NCBI GenBank assembly: GCA_027450145.1
Contig: DAIDKH010000012.1
Location: forward strand, 1-64,000
Direction: 5' to 3'
DNA length: 64,000 bases
From: Chthonomonadaceae bacterium
GTDB taxonomy: Bacteria; Armatimonadota; Chthonomonadetes; Chthonomonadales; Chthonomonadaceae
The notes below the pieces were generated by a model that was given only the letters and a program-made list of their open reading frames with translations, was not told the origin of the DNA and did no database searches. Numbering within the stretch: the stretch's first letter is position 1; each line of letters starts with the position of its first letter. The position numbers and the translations under genes were made by a program. Of this stretch, positions 53,364-61,283 are shown one piece after another.

Positions 53364-55025
53364 TCATGCGGGCAATACGATGGTTATGGTGGTTCCTTTT
53401 CCGCGTTCGCTCTCTATGGTCATTCTGCCCCTATGGGCTTCGCAAATGGATCGGCAGATAGAAAGTCCCAGGCCCGTTCCTCCTCCTGAGCGCGCCCTGC
53501 TGTCGTCTACCCTGTAAAATCGTTCCCCAAGGTGCGGTAAATGCTGTGCGGCAATTCCCGCCCCAGTATCCTGCACCATTGTAATTATGTGGTCATTGCT
53601 GCGCGTGGCCGTTAGGCGAATAGTTCCCTCTGGCGAAGTGAAATTGCAAGAGTTATCCAGTAGGTTACTGTACAATCTAACGAGATCATCGAAGCTGCCG
53701 GTAACCATGAGATCAGTTGGCGTTACCTCAGCAGTGATTGTGGCTTCGCACTGACGAACGCCGCGGCGAATGGCTTCAGTAAAAACGTCTGCCACAAGCA
53801 CCCGTTCATGAGGAGGTGGACTTACCTGTGTATCATAGCGAGCAAGAAGAAGCAGATCCTGGACCAGCTTGCGCATTACGCCTGCCGCTAGATCCATGTC
53901 GGTTACCGCTTCACGAACCGGCTCCGGCAAGTCAGGATCACGTAGAAGGATACCTGTGTTGGCCATTATGACTGTCAAAGGCGTTTTTAACTCGTGACTG
54001 GCATCTGCAGTGAATCGCTTCTGCTGCTCTATTAATGCGCGTTGTTTTTGCAGCAATTCTTCCCTGGTTTTAAAAGCAAGGTATAAGCGGGCAAGCAGAT
54101 CATTGCAAGCATGCGTTAGCCGGGCGAATTCGTCGTTCCCGTGTTCTGGTAACTGGCTACCGAGATCATCTGCGGTTAGTCTGCGCAGCCCGACCTCAAG
54201 GTTGCGTACCGGTCGCAGCGCCCTATCGGTCAGTGCAGCACCGCCGAACGCAGCCAGAAGCAGGCCGACTGGCAATAGTGTGAGTAAAGCCTGATTCATC
54301 TGCTGTATAGCGGCTCGTACATCCGCAAGCGGGTAGGCGAACTGAACGACCCCGATGGCATGGCCCCAGCGGTAGAGCGGACGGGTCAAAAGACGTACTA
54401 CCTCTCCGTTGTGAGTGACTGTCGACAACACCGTTTCCCCACGAAGCGCTCGTCGATATGAGGCCATATCCCAGGGCGCATCTGTCGACTTTTGGTCTGG
54501 TGGCAGATTCAGTGGATATAGGCGAGGAGCGTCTACCGGACGCGTCACGTGATCGTTTGGTTGCATGCTGTCGAAAGGAGCCATCGCTCCGCTCCCGGGT
54601 GGAGGCGAGGGGCCGGGTCCTCCGGGCAGACCAAACGGTGATGGCGGCGGCTGGTGAGGATCTCGACCGCCGGGTCTGTTCATGTAAGCGCCTGGTGGAG
54701 GCATGGGCTGCCCGCCAAAGAAATCCTGAGGGGGGCGTCCACGCTGCAGAGGTGGGGTATTTAATGGAGCTTGGCCTCGGTGATCTTGCCACAACGGACC
54801 GGGAGGCGGCCCGCCGGGCCCACCAGGTCCACCAGGTCCACCGGGACCTGGTCCTGGCCCGCCAAGGCGGCGTGATAGGAGTGAGTTGTCAACTGCCGCC
54901 AAAAGGTTGCGCTGCACCGTAATGTGAATAATAACGCCTAATACGGCGAGCATGGCCGCCATCAAGCTGATGTTCCACAATAAAAGTCGCGTCCGCACGG
55001 ACTCTGGTCGCGGCAAGCGTGCCAT
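53364..55025 (-). CDS. Sensor histidine kinase with a Gly/Pro-rich periplasmic region
   Basis: 553 residues. Membrane segment near 17-37, then a periplasmic region of about 200 residues with a Gly-Pro tract (55-76) and Pro-rich stretches to about 148, then a folded part to about 240. A second membrane segment (246-266) leads to HAMP (about 267-320), HisKA with FTADASHELKTPL (His344) and an ATPase domain with DTGAGI and GGTGLGLS. It phosphorylates the response regulator encoded 2 bases upstream. The Gly-Pro tract matches the neighbouring Spy-like protein in composition. Confidence 0.92.
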   Translation of the reverse strand: MARLPRPESVRTRLLLWNISLMAAMLAVLGVIIHITVQRNLLAAVDNSLLSRRLGGPGPGPGGPGGPGGPGGPPPGPLWQDHRGQAPLNTPPLQRGRPPQDFFGGQPMPPPGAYMNRPGGRDPHQPPPSPFGLPGGPGPSPPPGSGAMAPFDSMQPNDHVTRPVDAPRLYPLNLPPDQKSTDAPWDMASYRRALRGETVLSTVTHNGEVVRLLTRPLYRWGHAIGVVQFAYPLADVRAAIQQMNQALLTLLPVGLLLAAFGGAALTDRALRPVRNLEVGLRRLTADDLGSQLPEHGNDEFARLTHACNDLLARLYLAFKTREELLQKQRALIEQQKRFTADASHELKTPLTVIMANTGILLRDPDLPEPVREAVTDMDLAAGVMRKLVQDLLLLARYDTQVSPPPHERVLVADVFTEAIRRGVRQCEATITAEVTPTDLMVTGSFDDLVRLYSNLLDNSCNFTSPEGTIRLTATRSNDHIITMVQDTGAGIAAQHLPHLGERFYRVDDSRARSGGGTGLGLSICRSICEAHRGRMTIESERGKGTTITIVLPA

Positions 55026-55027
55026 GG

Positions 55028-55699
55028 CTACTCCCCGGAGCGCAGGGTGTAGCCCAGTCCGCGCACTGTGTGTATTAGTTTCGTTCCGTCTCCATTTTCA
55101 AGCTTCTTTCGCAAGAGCCCGATATAAACATCCACTACATTCGAGAAACTGTCATCGTCCATCCATATTCGCTCCTGAATTACATCTCTGGTGAGGACTC
55201 GTCCTTCGTTGGCCGCCAGCGCCTCTAGCAGCAAGAACTCGCGTTGACTAAGATGAATCTCCTGGCCACCTCTGGTCACACGGTGAAGGGTTGTATCAAT
55301 TTCAAGATCAGCGACGTGTATCCACCGGCTTCTATTCATTTTGTCACGGCGAAGAAGAGCTTGAACGCGCGCGAGCAGCTCGTCAAATTCAAAAGGCTTT
55401 GCAAGATAGTCATCTGCGCCGATGTCGAGGCCCATTACCTTTTCAGCAGTCGTCCCCCGAGCGGTGAGCATCAAAACAGGTACCAGCCTTTTATTGTTGC
55501 GCAGTTCACGGCACACGGAGTGACCATCACGGCCCGGTAACATGATGTCCAGAATGATTAGCCCGTACTCCCCTTCAAGTGCAACACGCAAGCCCTCCTC
55601 GCCATCGTGCACAGTATCGACCAGGTAGCCTTGCTTTTCCAGACCGCGCTTGACTGCTCGAGCGATACCAATATCATCTTCAATTACTAGTATATTCAT
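55028..55699 (-). CDS. OmpR-family response regulator
   Basis: 223 residues. Receiver domain with acidic pocket IEDD (7-10), phospho-acceptor Asp51 in LILDIMLPG, Thr in MLTARG and Lys in AKPFEF; C-terminal winged helix with DLEIDTTLHRVTRGG, LSQREFLLLEALA and VVDVYIGLLRKKL. Two bases separate its stop from the kinase ATG. It is preceded by a strong hairpin terminator that would lower read-through from the Spy-like gene. Confidence 0.95.
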   Translation of the reverse strand: MNILVIEDDIGIARAVKRGLEKQGYLVDTVHDGEEGLRVALEGEYGLIILDIMLPGRDGHSVCRELRNNKRLVPVLMLTARGTTAEKVMGLDIGADDYLAKPFEFDELLARVQALLRRDKMNRSRWIHVADLEIDTTLHRVTRGGQEIHLSQREFLLLEALAANEGRVLTRDVIQERIWMDDDSFSNVVDVYIGLLRKKLENGDGTKLIHTVRGLGYTLRSGE

Positions 55700-55713
55700 T
55701 GCGTTTAACTCTC

Positions 55714-55757
55714 AAAAGCACCTGCTGCAACGGCTATTACCCGATGCAGCAGGTGCT
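55714..55757 (-). terminator. Intrinsic terminator between the Spy-like gene and the response regulator
   Basis: Perfect 13-bp stem (55717-55729 with 55745-55757), 15-base loop, followed on the minus strand by TTTT. It lies 20 bases after the Spy-like stop and before the response-regulator ATG at 55699. Confidence 0.8.
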
Positions 55758-55776
55758 TGTGTACCGACGTTAAGTG

Positions 55777-56730
55777 TCAGTTACCGGGAGGTGGCGGAGG
55801 CGGAAAGCCAGGCCCGCCGGGTCCACCGGGACCACCAGGTCCCACAAAACCGGGTCCACCAGGACCTGCGGGCCGCCCGAAACCCGGTCCACCAGGTCCC
55901 CCAAAGCCCGGCCCGCCAGGACCTCTTCGCATTCCCATTGGCGGCCGCTGTTTCGCTTGCTGTACTTTCATCCGCTGATCAGATGTTAGTATCGAGGAAA
56001 CCGTTTTGTCGATATCTTCATGCATAGATCGCATGGCGTCCATCGTCTTGCCATTGTCTCCGTCAGCTATGGCCGCAGCCACCTTAGATGCCGCACTAGA
56101 ACGCACAGTTTTCACATCATTCTCAATTTTTTGTACCTGCTCAGTAGAGAGGTGCAAAGTACCAATGAGCTGTAGCGGAATTTGTGCACTTTGGTACAAT
56201 CTCGCTCGAGAGACCAGTTCGCCGGCCTTCGCACGCTGTTCTGCATTCAGTACGCTGTTGATCTTGTTGCTTATGGCTTTTTGTTTCTTCTCCATCTCTG
56301 CCCGATCTAACGGGGGCATACCAGGGCCACCAAAGCCGGGTCCACCGGGCCCACCAGGTCCACCAAAGCCGCGAGGTCCACCAGGGCCGCCAGGGCCACC
56401 AAAGCCGGGTCCGCCAGGGCCGCCAGGACCACCAAAGCCGCGAGGTCCGCCAGGACCGCCAGGGCCTAATTCGGACGATATGATCTCATGAATTTTCTGC
56501 ATCTGCTCACGAGTAAGGTTTAGGTGCGCCATCAGCACGGGCATGGGAATGTCCAGCAGGTTGGCTTTGTGGCCGATGCCTCCCATCATTCCTGGTCCTC
56601 CCATGGGGCGATTCATCATTCTACCTCCGCCGAAAGGCGGTGGGCCGCCGGGGCCCTGTGCGAATGCCTGGTTGGTGCCCAACAGAGCGCCTAGTGATAG
56701 CGCGACCGCTCCGAGTATTTTTGCTTTCAT
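55777..56730 (-). CDS. Periplasmic Spy/CpxP-like protein with collagen-like Gly-Pro repeats
   Basis: 317 residues. Signal peptide (1-24, QAFAQ). Four LTxxQ-like helices occur: LTREQ (72-76), LNAEQ (161-165), LSTEQ (194-198) and LTSDQ (248-252), as in Spy/CpxP chaperones. Two low-complexity tracts break them up: residues 89-138 with a 23-residue tandem repeat of the type [14 protein letters not shown], and 269-317 ending in a proline run. Unlike true collagen the tracts are GPG-based rather than strict G-X-Y. The two-component genes follow. By analogy with CpxP it may bind the kinase or misfolded proteins. Confidence 0.8.
   Translation of the reverse strand: MKAKILGAVALSLGALLGTNQAFAQGPGGPPPFGGGRMMNRPMGGPGMMGGIGHKANLLDIPMPVLMAHLNLTREQMQKIHEIISSELGPGGPGGPRGFGGPGGPGGPGFGGPGGPGGPRGFGGPGGPGGPGFGGPGMPPLDRAEMEKKQKAISNKINSVLNAEQRAKAGELVSRARLYQSAQIPLQLIGTLHLSTEQVQKIENDVKTVRSSAASKVAAAIADGDNGKTMDAMRSMHEDIDKTVSSILTSDQRMKVQQAKQRPPMGMRRGPGGPGFGGPGGPGFGRPAGPGGPGFVGPGGPGGPGGPGFPPPPPPGN
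56330..56464 (-). repeat. Gly-Pro coding tandem repeat
   Basis: Near-identical DNA units of about 69 bases, built from ggtccaccagggccgcc-like codons on the plus strand, encode the first Gly-Pro tract of the Spy-like protein. Related runs at 55810-55925 and 54800-54870 encode the second tract and the kinase tract. Confidence 0.7.
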
Positions 56731-57285
56731 GGTTACCGAACTCCTCTATGCTTCCTGCGTGTTGCGCAGCTCATGTCTCGATTCTGAGTGTATTTCGCCA
56801 CTCACATCACTACTATACAGAGGCAAGATGAAGCGAATATGAAAATCCCCAGTGTTTTATATATTCCCGCTGCAAAATGGTTTTCTTTTTCTATAATGCC
56901 GCATTGATATTGAGGGTGTTTGCCGTTCATTAACGCGGGGTGCTGCCAAAATGTAGCGTATGCCCTTAGGGCGGATACTGTCTATAAGCTCCATTATTCC
57001 TGCTTGGCAGGCTAAGCGGTACAGGTTGGCGCGTACCTTAGGGGCGAATTTGCAGGATAATACCTGGATTAACGCGACTGGGACATTACTCCCGTGGCAA
57101 AGTCAAAATTGGTTTCAAACTTGTACCATTAATGCTAAACTAAAGGCTGCAAGCTGAGCGCGACTGTTTTGAAGGAAATAATGGTTAGAGTGAACGTAAT
57201 TTGCTAGCCATTAAGTAAAGTGGCAATGCTAACGCCGCATAAGTAGGAATGTTATCGTGGCAAGCACTATTTTGGAGGTGCCTAA
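56731..57285. other. 555-bp intergenic region
   Basis: Upstream side of the Spy-like operon on minus and of the TPR-like gene on plus. It contains a perfect TATAAT (56892-56897, weak -35), short stem-loops near 56962-56972 and 56999-57011, and an 8-codon frame at 57181-57207 with AAGGA upstream. A 65-codon frame at 56960-57157 has no family resemblance and I do not call it. Confidence 0.4.
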
Positions 57286-58056
57286 ATGTCTAACGGCGCA
57301 CCTGGGTCTAATAACGCCAAAAACGCAATTTATGCATTGTATTTTGTTATAGCATTTATTTGTATCGCTCCACCAAGCTATATAATGCTCCGCAGTTGTA
57401 TTATCGAACTTGACAGGCGCTGTGCAAATTTCTTTTGGCAGGAATTAAACCGCCAATCGGCCGGCAGTAAGGTGAGTGCAAACACTTATAATGTGCCAAT
57501 AAAAAATTACGAGTCCTTTAACGCTCCGGTCCACCCGTCTACCGCTCCAGTCGATCAGTCTAACACTCAAGTCGAGCCAACACAAACGACGACCAACACC
57601 GTTAGCACTGCGGAACTGGAAAGTGAGGAAAGACAGCTTAATCAAGCGGATGATGATTATACCCGTGGACATTATGCCGATGCCGAGCGCTTGTATCGAA
57701 AGATAGATGACAATGACCCCAACACTCTCATGGGAGATATTGCTCGCCATAAGTTGTCTGCCTTATTGGCACAACAGCAGCAAAGAGCTCAGCGTCAAAA
57801 TATCTATTACACGGAGCAATACGGTTCTAACCAGGGTGGTGCATCGACAGGCAATCTTGCAGAGCAGTCTGAAGCCTACGCCGCGTCTCAAAATCGGCTT
57901 GGAGACGAGTATTTAAACGCCGGTAGGCTTAATGCCGCAAGAGCCGCGTACTCTCGCGCTGTATCTACTGCGCCATTAAGTACCGACGGCAAATATGCGA
58001 ATGACAGAATAGAGCAGATTGACGCGCAATTAGGTTCATCGGAGCCTGGACGCTAG
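57286..58056 (+). CDS. Membrane-anchored TPR-like protein, unknown function
   Basis: 256 residues. A single N-terminal membrane segment (about 15-37) is followed by a Thr/Ser/Pro-rich linker (75-107) and then helical repeats from about 108 on, with YTRGHYADAERLYRKI and YLNAGRLNAARAAYSRAV resembling TPR units. A Gln-rich stretch (QQQQRAQRQ) lies between. Strong ribosome site GGAGGT 6 bases before ATG 57286. No family recognised beyond the TPR-like pattern; likely a scaffold facing the periplasm or cytoplasm. Confidence 0.65.
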   Translation: MSNGAPGSNNAKNAIYALYFVIAFICIAPPSYIMLRSCIIELDRRCANFFWQELNRQSAGSKVSANTYNVPIKNYESFNAPVHPSTAPVDQSNTQVEPTQTTTNTVSTAELESEERQLNQADDDYTRGHYADAERLYRKIDDNDPNTLMGDIARHKLSALLAQQQQRAQRQNIYYTEQYGSNQGGASTGNLAEQSEAYAASQNRLGDEYLNAGRLNAARAAYSRAVSTAPLSTDGKYANDRIEQIDAQLGSSEPGR

Positions 58057-58208
58057 GCACAGGAAAACCGACGATCTATAAGCGCATTCATGTGGCTACC
58101 GTCTCTTTTTACGCGGCCATAATGTGGCAGCGTTTACCTTGGATATTCCTGCGCCGCTACGTTGGCACCGTACGTTCAGGCAAAACTCTCTGTGGCACCC
58201 GGGCGAAT

Positions 58209-58229
58209 ATATCGTTTAGTTCACGATAT
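58209..58229. promoter_or_regulatory. Inverted repeat upstream of the Tat-exported protein gene
   Basis: Arms atatcgt and acgatat with a 7-base loop, 14 bases before the ATG at 58244. Possible operator; nothing more can be said. Confidence 0.25.
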
Positions 58230-58243
58230 TGGGAGCGCGTCTC

Positions 58244-59959
58244 ATGATTCACGATGGTATTACTGATCAATGTACCGCGGTTCCTACCCGCCGCCAACTA
58301 TTGCGTGGTCTCGTTGCGACTACTATGGCGACGGGCATGTTGTCGATGGAAGGCACGCAAGCTCAAACCGCTGACCGTACCGTACGGGCGGTCAATATAA
58401 TGAATTTCATCCGCGCTGAAGAACCTCGGGAGCCCATGGATTTAATTTTGCCAGTGCGCGAGCAGATGAAACACATAAAAGCGCACGGACTCGCTGCGAC
58501 GTGGCTACTGCAGTACGACGCGCTGGTGGAGGGGCCATTTGTAGAGTTCCTAAAGTCGGAGATGCCTCCCAGCCATGAAGTGGGTATCTGGTTTGAGATG
58601 AACCGTAAGATTTGCGACGCTGCGGGTATACCATGGCGGGGTAATCCAAACTGGGAGTGGGATTACCATGTCCCTGTAGCCTATGCGATAGGATACACGC
58701 CAACAGAGCGCCGGAAATTGGTAGACACGGCGATGAGAACATTCCGACGAGTATTCGGGAAGGATGCTCGGTCCATCGGGTCGTGGAACCTTGATGCCGT
58801 CTCCGTTGCACACCTTTCCGATCACTACGACATTGATGCATTTGCAAATTGCCGTGATCAACTTGCAACCGATGGATTCACGATTTGGGGAGCGCCAATA
58901 TGCGGATATTACCCAAATCGGGTGAATGCCTGGAGCCCTGCCGTTAACCACAAAAATCAACTCAAGAGTCCTATTTTTCGCCTGCTGGGGCAGGATCCCG
59001 TTTATTACTACGATAACCAGCTCTCCTATCCGGATACCATGGAGCCCGTGTGGCCATCTGGTCAGTCACCTATTTTTGTCGACAACTTCTTGCACATGAT
59101 GGAGAAGGCGCCAGCAAGTTCGTTCACCTACGCACAATTAGGACAGGAGAACAGTTTTGGCTGGGCTGCTATGCGCAACGGCTACGCGATGCAGATGACC
59201 AAGCTGGCTGCAATGGCTCAACGCGGCGCGGTAAGCGTTGAAACGATGGGAGAAACGGGTCGCAAGTTTAAGCGATTGTTTCAAGCAACACCTACACAGG
59301 CACAGGTAATGCTAACAGATCCCTATGGACATACCACTACACCTGAGCGTACCATTTGGTATCAGAGCCGTTTCTTGCGGGCTAACCTGCATTTTAGAGG
59401 AAATGAATTTTATCTGCGTGATATGCATGTTTATCACGATGAATATGAGCAGCCGTACCTAACCAACCCGGCAACAATACACGGTATAGAACAACGGATG
59501 CTCGCTATGCTGGATGGTTATCACTGGAGCGATGAGAATGTGCGGCAGGGAAGACCCGGGGTTCGGGCCATGGGTAAGTTTGCCGTACTACAAAAAGACG
59601 GAACGGTTACGCCATTAACTATGACTGGCGGGCCAGATACGACCGAACATGGATCCTCAATGACGGCGACAGTGGCTGTTGGTGGTGGTGATTTGTTTGA
59701 AGTGCGGTTTACAGAACGGGATTTAATCTTCAAGCTTACAAAGAACCCACAGCAAGGACGCCTGCTGATTATTTTCGACTGGGTGCCTGGAAACAGCTCC
59801 CTAGTGGGGGTTCAACCAAACAGGCTGCTGTACCGATATCGCGGATTTGGCTACCAGATGCACATCAGCGGTGGCACAGCCGCAGTGACTGCCCACGGCG
59901 TACAGATTACGAGTGCCACCGCGAAATCGCTTACTTTAACTTTGGCGCAGGTAACGTGA
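58244..59959 (+). CDS. Tat-exported protein of unknown function, possibly carbohydrate-related
   Basis: 571 residues. The N-terminus has twin arginines in TRRQLLRGL (16-17) before a hydrophobic stretch and TQAQ, a Tat signal, so the protein is probably exported folded. The central part contains HEVGIWFEMN, GYTPTERRKLVDTAM, RSIGSWNLDA and DGFTIWGAPICGYYPNRVNAW, which remind me of polysaccharide-deacetylase or GH57-like barrels but are not a secure match. The last 130 residues are beta-rich. I chose ATG 58244 (GGGAG 9 bases upstream) rather than a TTG at 58229. Function is not assigned. Confidence 0.65.
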   Translation: MIHDGITDQCTAVPTRRQLLRGLVATTMATGMLSMEGTQAQTADRTVRAVNIMNFIRAEEPREPMDLILPVREQMKHIKAHGLAATWLLQYDALVEGPFVEFLKSEMPPSHEVGIWFEMNRKICDAAGIPWRGNPNWEWDYHVPVAYAIGYTPTERRKLVDTAMRTFRRVFGKDARSIGSWNLDAVSVAHLSDHYDIDAFANCRDQLATDGFTIWGAPICGYYPNRVNAWSPAVNHKNQLKSPIFRLLGQDPVYYYDNQLSYPDTMEPVWPSGQSPIFVDNFLHMMEKAPASSFTYAQLGQENSFGWAAMRNGYAMQMTKLAAMAQRGAVSVETMGETGRKFKRLFQATPTQAQVMLTDPYGHTTTPERTIWYQSRFLRANLHFRGNEFYLRDMHVYHDEYEQPYLTNPATIHGIEQRMLAMLDGYHWSDENVRQGRPGVRAMGKFAVLQKDGTVTPLTMTGGPDTTEHGSSMTATVAVGGGDLFEVRFTERDLIFKLTKNPQQGRLLIIFDWVPGNSSLVGVQPNRLLYRYRGFGYQMHISGGTAAVTAHGVQITSATAKSLTLTLAQVT

Positions 59960-60033
59960 CGAACTGGTCAATTTGCGATGGATTGCTGCCACTTAGCCAC
60001 CAAACTCATAGGTGTTTTAAACCGTAAGTTGCC

Positions 60034-61176
60034 TTAGTGGTGCCTCATCGGTTCCAATTTAGGGCGAAGAGATACCACAACGGCAATGCCGGGAGGTACC
60101 ATGAGGCGGGCGCCAATACGACCAGGTTCCCCACTTGTAACCATTTCTACCGGAATGCTGGATGTTAGCCGCTTGCCCTTCCACACTGCCTGAACCATTG
60201 CGGTCGCTGGGGTTAGCGCACCCTTATCGAACTCAACGAGCACGGGAACTGCACTGGCGTTGTAGTTGCACACTAGCGCGGACTGCCATTCGTTGGGCTC
60301 CTTCGGTCCAATTTCAACCGAGAGGCGCCATGGTTGCAGCACGGAAGTTTTGATGGTTGGGCCGTCCACCTTAACGAGGAGGTAGTGGAGAAACCCCCCT
60401 TTATTTGGTGGCGCGTCCATAGGAGCACCACCTCCTCCTGTAACTATGTAATGCACGCCACCATGAACCGACGTACAGTAGATGTGTTCATGGCCACTAA
60501 ATACGTAGTCGACATGGTATTGCGTAAACAGTCGTTGAAGAGCCGCACGCATGGACTCACTTTTGAGTGCATCGCCCGCAAATAGGGGATACAGCGGGTG
60601 GTGCATGAAGACAAATGTATGCAGTGCGCCTCTGCTGGCAGCAAGATCGTTCTTAAGCCACGTGAGCTGCTTGCCGCTAAACCCACCCTTTACGCCAACT
60701 TCTTCCGTGTCTAGTGCGACAAAATGACACCCACCGTAGTTGAATGAGCCGTAGAGCATTCCCATACGCTTACGATAGACCGCTTGCAGGTCGTTACGAT
60801 CGAAGATTTCATGGTTGCCGGGCACGTTGTAGATTGGAGTGCCGGCGGACTGCGCAGCGGTCAGAAAGTGTCTGTACTCAGCTGCCGCCTCTCCGGGCGT
60901 GTCCGTGAAGCCATAGATTGTATCCCCTGTCCAAAGTGCAAACGCCGGGTGTATATTACCGATCTCTTTGAAGATGCGGGCCGCCGTGGGAGGCATTGGA
61001 ACCGCGTGCCCGGCTGCACGATTGTCGCCACCCACAACAAAGATGAAGTGACCGGGCGATTGAGCTGCCTGCAGCACATTGCCTGTGGGTAGTGGGGGGA
61101 AATTGTAGGCAGACTGCGCTGCACAACAAAGTGATGATGTGAGTAATAGAGCGCACGCCGCGAAATAATATTTCAT
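60034..61176 (-). CDS. Secreted calcineurin-like metallophosphoesterase
   Basis: 380 residues with a signal peptide (1-20, CCAAQ). Metal-binding motifs in order: VVGGDNRA, LWTGDTIYG, VPGNHEIF, FMHHPLY and FSGHEHIY. The C-terminal 120 residues form a beta-rich domain. Related to purple-acid-phosphatase-like enzymes; substrate is unknown. It is convergent with the Tat-exported protein gene and divergent from nothing nearby on its 5' side. Confidence 0.88.
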   Translation of the reverse strand: MKYYFAACALLLTSSLCCAAQSAYNFPPLPTGNVLQAAQSPGHFIFVVGGDNRAAGHAVPMPPTAARIFKEIGNIHPAFALWTGDTIYGFTDTPGEAAAEYRHFLTAAQSAGTPIYNVPGNHEIFDRNDLQAVYRKRMGMLYGSFNYGGCHFVALDTEEVGVKGGFSGKQLTWLKNDLAASRGALHTFVFMHHPLYPLFAGDALKSESMRAALQRLFTQYHVDYVFSGHEHIYCTSVHGGVHYIVTGGGGAPMDAPPNKGGFLHYLLVKVDGPTIKTSVLQPWRLSVEIGPKEPNEWQSALVCNYNASAVPVLVEFDKGALTPATAMVQAVWKGKRLTSSIPVEMVTSGEPGRIGARLMVPPGIAVVVSLRPKLEPMRHH

Positions 61177-61283
61177 AGTGATGTGCTCTGTGTCATTTGC
61201 AGGTTGTTAATTCTCATCATGCTGCCTGTCGCGGACGTAACCGGTAGTAGAACAGACCGTCGGCTATGTTGTTGTTACCGTTC

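Noticed and set aside
54458-54922. 154-codon plus-strand frame opposite the sensor kinase
   Set aside because: Shadow of the GC-rich Gly-Pro coding region; the kinase on minus has full domain support.
56330-56464. Short, regular repeats resembling a CRISPR array
   Set aside because: Units have no unique spacers and encode an in-frame Gly-Pro tract.
56006-56491. Long antisense frame rich in GPPGPP-type residues opposite the Spy-like gene
   Set aside because: It is the complement of the Gly-Pro repeat codons; no ribosome site or signal of its own, while the minus-strand gene has a signal peptide and LTxxQ motifs.
56960-57157. 65-codon plus-strand frame
   Set aside because: No ribosome site, no resemblance to any family and no conserved context.
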